The translations under genes and the position numbers were made by a program. 30,567 nucleotides of DNA from Coemansia sp. RSA 1804 (taxonomy: Eukaryota; Kickxellomycota; Kickxellomycetes; Kickxellales; Kickxellaceae), in the NCBI GenBank assembly GCA_027578815.1, contig JANBTH010000149.1:1-30567 (forward strand). Direction: 5' to 3'. Each line of letters begins with the position of its first letter. The first letter of the stretch is position 1. Positions 26,875 to 30,567 of this stretch are shown here, piece by piece. The notes under the pieces were generated by a model. The model saw only the letters and a list, made by a program, of their open reading frames with translations. It did not search any database and had not been told where the DNA came from.

Positions 26875-27459
26875 TTAGGGGACCTGGACCTTGACGCCCA
26901 GCAGCCGAATGAACTCGCGCATCCACGATCCAATAGCATTGTACGCGGGCGCAGAGACAAGGTTGCCGTCAACGTGGACGTTATCGCTGGCGGCGTCGAA
27001 ATGGACGTACTTGCCGCCGACAGACTCGATGTCGACGCTGCAGGTCGGGTAGGCGGAGCACGAGCGTCCGCCCTGCAGGACCCCGGCGGTAGCAAGGAGC
27101 TGCAGCCCGTGGCAGATGGCGGCTACCGGCAGATTGGACCCGAAGAAGTGACGCACCACATCGAGCACCCGCTTGTCGACCCGCTGGTACTCGGGAAACC
27201 GGCCACCGGGGACAATCAGCCCGGCATAGTCGCCCAGCTCAATGCTTGCAAACGTGTGCGTCAGGACGAATGGGTGGCCCGCGCGCTCGCTGTACGTTTG
27301 GTGGCCCTCGAATGTGTGAATCGCCGTCTGCACCGTGTCGCCGGCGCTCTTGTCGGGACACACTACGTGCACCTCGATGCCTATCATCTGTAGCGCCTTG
27401 AGCGGCGCAAACACCTCGTAGTCCTCGACGTAGTCGCCGCTCAGAAGAAGCACCTTCAT
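26875..27459 (-). CDS. DJ-1/PfpI protein, plant DJ-1D-like (candidate glyoxalase III)
   Basis: I start at ATG 27459 (MKVLLLSGDYVEDYEV), giving 194 residues, one complete DJ-1/PfpI domain. Key features are GDYVEDYE at the N-terminus, HTFEGHQTYSE at 48-58, VPGGRFPEY at 83-91 and the nucleophile elbow AAICHGLQLL with C116-H117. These blocks match plant DJ-1D (a tandem two-domain glyoxalase III / PfpI-like protein) much better than metazoan PARK7, as I recall those sequences. Here there is a single domain. Likely activities are methylglyoxal/glyoxal detoxification or a protective chaperone; neither is shown. The frame is open about 75 codons further upstream and includes a hydrophobic stretch. 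A TATA-like element inside that stretch argues for the shorter start. It shares a divergent promoter with the SRP receptor gene. Confidence 0.88.
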   Translation of the reverse strand: MKVLLLSGDYVEDYEVFAPLKALQMIGIEVHVVCPDKSAGDTVQTAIHTFEGHQTYSERAGHPFVLTHTFASIELGDYAGLIVPGGRFPEYQRVDKRVLDVVRHFFGSNLPVAAICHGLQLLATAGVLQGGRSCSAYPTCSVDIESVGGKYVHFDAASDNVHVDGNLVSAPAYNAIGSWMREFIRLLGVKVQVP

Positions 27460-27999
27460 TTTCGCAGGAGAGAAGATGAGAAGATGAGAGTATGTGCTGG
27501 GAAGAAACAAAGAGGGAAACAGTGGAGTGAAGCAAAGCGAGTCTCCCCTTCGCTCCTGCTGCCCGTTCCATCGTCTATTTATATGTCTGCCAGAAGAAAC
27601 AACGGTGTAGTAAGCAACAGCAGCAACCGCAACAGCCAGTAGTTCCCAGGATTGGGGGACACGCCTCGCCCTTCTTTTGTGCAAGAGGAGGAGGAGGAGG
27701 AGGATCTGATCTCCTCAAGCTGCGCCGGGATCTGATCAGCATTAGCTGCTGCCACGCCGATTGGGCCAGCGCTATATCCTTTTTTTCACCTCCTCTTTGC
27801 AGTGCTTTGTTCCGTCGTCCCTTTTTTCGTAGGTTTGTTTCTCACATTACCGTTTTTTTACTTATTCCCCTTTGTTAGAAGGGCCTCCAGTCTTCTTCAT
27901 TCCTACACTACCAACAAATAAATACTCTTTCAATCAGATTCAGAATCCCGGAGAAGAAGACCGACTGTTCCGGCATAATTACCTTCTCTTACATCCGCG
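27460..27999. other. Divergent promoter region, DJ-1-like / SRP receptor alpha
   Basis: 540 bases. For the DJ-1-like gene, ATATAAATA (reverse of 27576-27584) lies about 120 bases upstream of its ATG. An (AGG)6 run lies at 27686-27703. GGATCTGATC occurs twice (27702-27711 and 27728-27737). The SRP receptor side is T-rich then A-rich. Confidence 0.5.
27702..27737. repeat. Direct repeat GGATCTGATC, 26-bp spacing
   Basis: Two exact 10-mers lie 26 bases apart, centre to centre, in the middle of a divergent promoter. They may be a paired protein-binding site or coincidental. Confidence 0.5.
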
Positions 28000-29937
28000 A
28001 TGCTGGACCAATTCACGATCGCAACCAAGGGCGGGGTGGTGCTGTGGGACAAGAAGTACACGGAGATGGCGGGGACGCCGGCGAACACGCTAATTCAGAT
28101 GGAGCTGATTCCGGCAGGCGGCGGCGGAGAGCAGCAGCAAACGAGAGCCAGGCGGTACACGACGGGGCCGTACGCGGTGCAGTGGACGTTTGCCAACGAG
28201 CTCAACGTGATCTTCGTGGCGGTCTACCAGAAGATCCTGCAGCTGCCGTACATCGACGAGCTGCTGCGGGCGGTGAAGCGGCACTTCGTCAAGCGGTTCG
28301 AGGACGAGATCAGGGCGCTGGGCGCGACGGCAACGGAGGCGGGCGGTGGTGGTGGCGGTGCGGCGATGATGGCTGCCTTTCCGGACTTCAGGGCGTTTGA
28401 CGAGGAGTTCGAGAATGTGTGGAGGGCCGTGGAGGAGAGGGACAGGCGCGAGCGGGCGGCGGGGCGCGTGGGGGGCACGCCGCGCAGGTTCGAGGATACC
28501 AGGAAGTTCCAGACCACGGCCAAGGGCGCAATGGCCGAGATGGCGGAGCTGGCCGAGGCCAAGGGCGTGGCCTTCAGCGACGCCGCCAAAGCCACCGCGA
28601 GTGGCCGCAGACAGGCGCCCAGGATGCGCGCCTGGAGCGGGCGCAAGGGCGACGGCGACGGCGACGGCGGCGGCGCTGCGGCGGGAAAGAAGACAAAGGC
28701 GAAGGGGAGGAAGGGCGCCAAGGAGAACAGAGTGTGGGGCGACCGCGTGACCAAGGAGTCGATGGCTGCGCTGGACTACGGCAGGAGCAGCGATGCCGCC
28801 GACAGCGCACCCGACGGGCGCGCAGCTGCGGCAGCGCTGGTGGACGAGCGGTCCAAGGGGATGCGCACGGCCGACGGCGTCTACGAGGTGGCCGACGTGG
28901 CCGAGAGAGCCGGCGAGGGCGCAGGCTTTGTGCTGCTGGACGACGAGGAAGGCGCCGGCGCCGGCGCCAAGGGATCCGAATCCAGCAGCGGGCTGCTCGG
29001 CATGTTCCGCAGCCTGGCGCGCGGGCGCGTGCTGACGGCGGAGGTGCTGGCGGAGCCGATGGCGCGGATGCGCGAGCACCTGGCCAACAAGAACGTGGCG
29101 GCGGAGATCGCAGACCAGATCTGCCAGACAGTGGCCAAGGGCATGGTCGGCGTGCGCGTGGGCGGGCTGCACAGCATCCGCGCCCTGGTGGAGCAGCACA
29201 TGGAGGTAGCGCTGACGCGCATCCTGACGCCGGTATCGTCCACCGACATCATCCGCGACATCGCCCACACGCGCACGCACGGCGCCCGGCGGCCCTACAC
29301 GATGGCCTTTGTCGGCGTCAACGGCGTGGGCAAGTCGACCAACCTGTCCAAGGTGTGCTACTGGCTGCTGCAGAACAACAAGCGCGTGCTGGTGGCTGCC
29401 TGCGACACCTTCCGGTCGGGCGCCGTCGAGCAGCTGCGCGTGCACGTGCGCAACCTGCGTGCGCTGGCTGGGTCCGACAACGTCGAGATCTTCGAGCGCG
29501 GCTACGGCAAGGACTCGGCCGCCATTGCCAAGGACGCCATTGCCTTTGCTGCCGCCGCCGACTTCGATGTCGTACTGATCGACACCGCCGGCCGCATGCA
29601 GGACAACGAGCCGCTGATGCGCGCGCTGGCCAAGCTGGTCAGCGCCAACGCGCCCGACAAGATCCTGTTTGTTGGCGAGGCCCTCGTTGGCAACGAGGCC
29701 GTCGACCAGCTGCTCAAGTTCAACCAGGCGCTGCGCGACTTCTCCAGCCAGGCCAACCCCCGCCACATCGACGCCATCATCCTGACAAAGTTCGACACCA
29801 TCGACGACCGCGTCGGCGCTGCGCTGTCCATGACCTACACCACCGGCCAGCCCATCGTCTTTGTCGGCACCGGCCAGACCTACACCGATCTGCGCAAGCT
29901 GAACGTCGCCCAGGTCATCCGCGCGCTTCTGCGCTGA
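28000..29937 (+). CDS. SRP101: Signal recognition particle receptor subunit alpha
   Basis: The 645-residue intronless protein opens with the SRX domain (MLDQFTIATKGGVVLWDKK..., about 1-150), which binds SRP receptor beta at the ER. A long charged, Gly/Ala/Lys-rich linker spans about 150-330. The N domain covers about 335-425 and the SRP-type GTPase (G) domain about 430-645. GTPase motifs seen are GVNGVGKST (G1, about 439-447), DTFRSGAVEQL, DTAGR (528-532), TKFD (596-599) and FVGTGQTYTDL. It docks ribosome-SRP complexes for cotranslational targeting. The gene is far more GC-rich than its flanks and contains (GAC/GGC) repeats in the linker. Long ORFs in its other frames are by-products of this bias. 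Confidence 0.97.
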   Translation: MLDQFTIATKGGVVLWDKKYTEMAGTPANTLIQMELIPAGGGGEQQQTRARRYTTGPYAVQWTFANELNVIFVAVYQKILQLPYIDELLRAVKRHFVKRFEDEIRALGATATEAGGGGGGAAMMAAFPDFRAFDEEFENVWRAVEERDRRERAAGRVGGTPRRFEDTRKFQTTAKGAMAEMAELAEAKGVAFSDAAKATASGRRQAPRMRAWSGRKGDGDGDGGGAAAGKKTKAKGRKGAKENRVWGDRVTKESMAALDYGRSSDAADSAPDGRAAAAALVDERSKGMRTADGVYEVADVAERAGEGAGFVLLDDEEGAGAGAKGSESSSGLLGMFRSLARGRVLTAEVLAEPMARMREHLANKNVAAEIADQICQTVAKGMVGVRVGGLHSIRALVEQHMEVALTRILTPVSSTDIIRDIAHTRTHGARRPYTMAFVGVNGVGKSTNLSKVCYWLLQNNKRVLVAACDTFRSGAVEQLRVHVRNLRALAGSDNVEIFERGYGKDSAAIAKDAIAFAAAADFDVVLIDTAGRMQDNEPLMRALAKLVSANAPDKILFVGEALVGNEAVDQLLKFNQALRDFSSQANPRHIDAIILTKFDTIDDRVGAALSMTYTTGQPIVFVGTGQTYTDLRKLNVAQVIRALLR

Positions 29938-30145
29938 CTCGGAAACATGGAGAGGACGGTGGTGCGGTGTATTGAAAAGGTGTGTGGGCGCGGGATGTGC
30001 TTCTTAACTAGTGGGTTTTCTATTGTTTTGGTTTTTTGTTTTGCTTCGCTCTGTCTTCCGGATCCAGCAGTGGCCGCCGCAAGCAGAGAAAGAACCCCAG
30101 GCAATGAGGATATTGTTACAACCAGCGGAGATAGAGAGCGATGAC

Positions 30146-30567
30146 TCAGTCGTCGTGCGGCTTCCGAGCAGACTTGTCGCCTTGGCCGGCAGTCCTGCTG
30201 CCAGACATGCTGTCGCCGCTGCCTCTGCCACTGCCGGCACTGGAGCCGTGTGCATAGTCGTAGCTGTAGCCAGAACCGTCGCTATCGTCGTCGTCAGAGA
30301 ACGTGCGCATCTTGTATATGCTGTGCAGGTTGGAGCGCGCGGGACTGGGCATCACAATGTCCGCCATGTCCACCGGCAAGTGCGCAGCGTGGCGGGACAG
30401 GTGCGGCGCGCTGCCCACGAGCGTTGCGCCGCTGGATCCCAGCGTGTTGGCGGCATCGGGTGCCATCTCGTAGCCAGCAGCAAGCGCAGCCCCGGCGCTG
30501 CCGCTGGTTCCGTCGGCGTCGTCCTCGGTTGCGAGCGGCATGTGGCCAGACGCCGAGCGTATCTCGC
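30146..30567 (-). CDS. C-terminal part of an unidentified low-complexity protein (runs off right edge)
   Basis: The minus-strand frame is open from the right edge to a TGA at 30146-30148. An internal ATG lies at 30541, but the reading (…EIRSASGH-M…) continues upstream to the end of the window, so this is probably only the tail of a longer protein. About 139 residues are visible, Ser/Gly/Ala/Asp-rich. They include an acidic 'FSDDDDSDGSGYSYDY' stretch and a basic end (KSARKPHDD). I see no recognisable domain. It is convergent with the SRP receptor gene, 208 bases apart. Confidence 0.5.
   Translation of the reverse strand, partial: EIRSASGHMPLATEDDADGTSGSAGAALAAGYEMAPDAANTLGSSGATLVGSAPHLSRHAAHLPVDMADIVMPSPARSNLHSIYKMRTFSDDDDSDGSGYSYDYAHGSSAGSGRGSGDSMSGSRTAGQGDKSARKPHDD

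Noticed and set aside
28090..29975. Long ORFs in other frames over the SRP receptor gene (558 residues minus strand, 518 residues plus strand)
   Set aside because: Both are low-complexity shadows (His/Leu/Ala or Arg/Gly-rich) caused by high GC; the SRP receptor frame has all expected motifs.
1..30567. Search by eye for tRNA, rRNA and CRISPR arrays
   Set aside because: No pol III B-box (GGTTCGAnnCC) occurs in intergenic DNA, no rRNA-like block was seen, and no regularly spaced repeats exist. A covariance-model scan would be decisive.

Overview
The window is a stretch of eukaryotic nuclear DNA that reads as fungal. Its genes have fungal family architectures: a Munc13/Ync13-like protein, Hit1, delta-COP, a ubiquitin-L40 fusion, Met22/Hal2, Rev1, Ntr2, a class I PDE, Acn9/SDHAF3 and a Mim1/TOM13-like protein. 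The genes are compact and intron-poor, and the DNA between them is AT-rich. The small, early-placed introns and divergent sequences would suit an early-diverging filamentous fungus (Kickxellomycotina-like is my guess). That placement is inference and cannot be proved from the sequence. I see no mobile element with coding capacity, rRNA, tRNA or CRISPR array.

Layout from left to right. 1-1746 (-): N-terminal 582 residues of a Munc13/Ync13-like protein, cut by the window edge. 2573-3028 (-): Hit1/ZNHIT3 zinc-finger protein. 3436-5329 (-): delta-COP, with two introns and an ATG-only first exon. 5986-6372 (-): ubiquitin-L40. 7478-8623 (+): Met22/Hal2-type nucleotidase with a mitochondrial-like presequence, tail to tail with REV1 (8674-11571, -). 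11744-12808 (-): Ntr2-like spliceosome factor. 13541-14494 (+): short-chain dehydrogenase. 14766-17854 (-): cyclic-nucleotide phosphodiesterase with a short first exon that I resolved. 17855-21793: a 3.9-kb gene-poor region rich in palindromes, with a polypurine block. 21794-23950 (+): mitochondrial citrate synthase, three exons. 24395-24718 (+): TFIIA gamma. 25057-25191 (-): a 44-residue zinc-finger microprotein. 25673-26029 (-): Mim1/TOM13-like outer-membrane candidate. 26390-26803 (+): SDHAF3/Acn9. 26875-27459 (-): DJ-1/PfpI protein of the plant DJ-1D type. 28000-29937 (+): SRP receptor alpha. 30146 to the right edge (-): C-terminal part of an unidentified low-complexity protein.

Most genes are housekeeping: secretion and trafficking (Munc13-like, delta-COP, SRP receptor), RNA processing (Hit1, Ntr2), translesion synthesis (Rev1), transcription (TFIIA), and sulfur and cAMP metabolism. 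The right third is enriched for mitochondrial functions: citrate synthase, the SDH assembly factor and the Mim1-like protein. They are not an operon, but several pairs share divergent promoters of 0.3-0.7 kb. Items most worth a second look: the 44-residue zinc-finger protein, the mitochondrial-like leader on the PAP phosphatase, two substitutions in ubiquitin, very short first exons in three genes, tandem forkhead-like sites before the Munc13-like gene, and the palindrome cluster at 19.5-20.6 kb.
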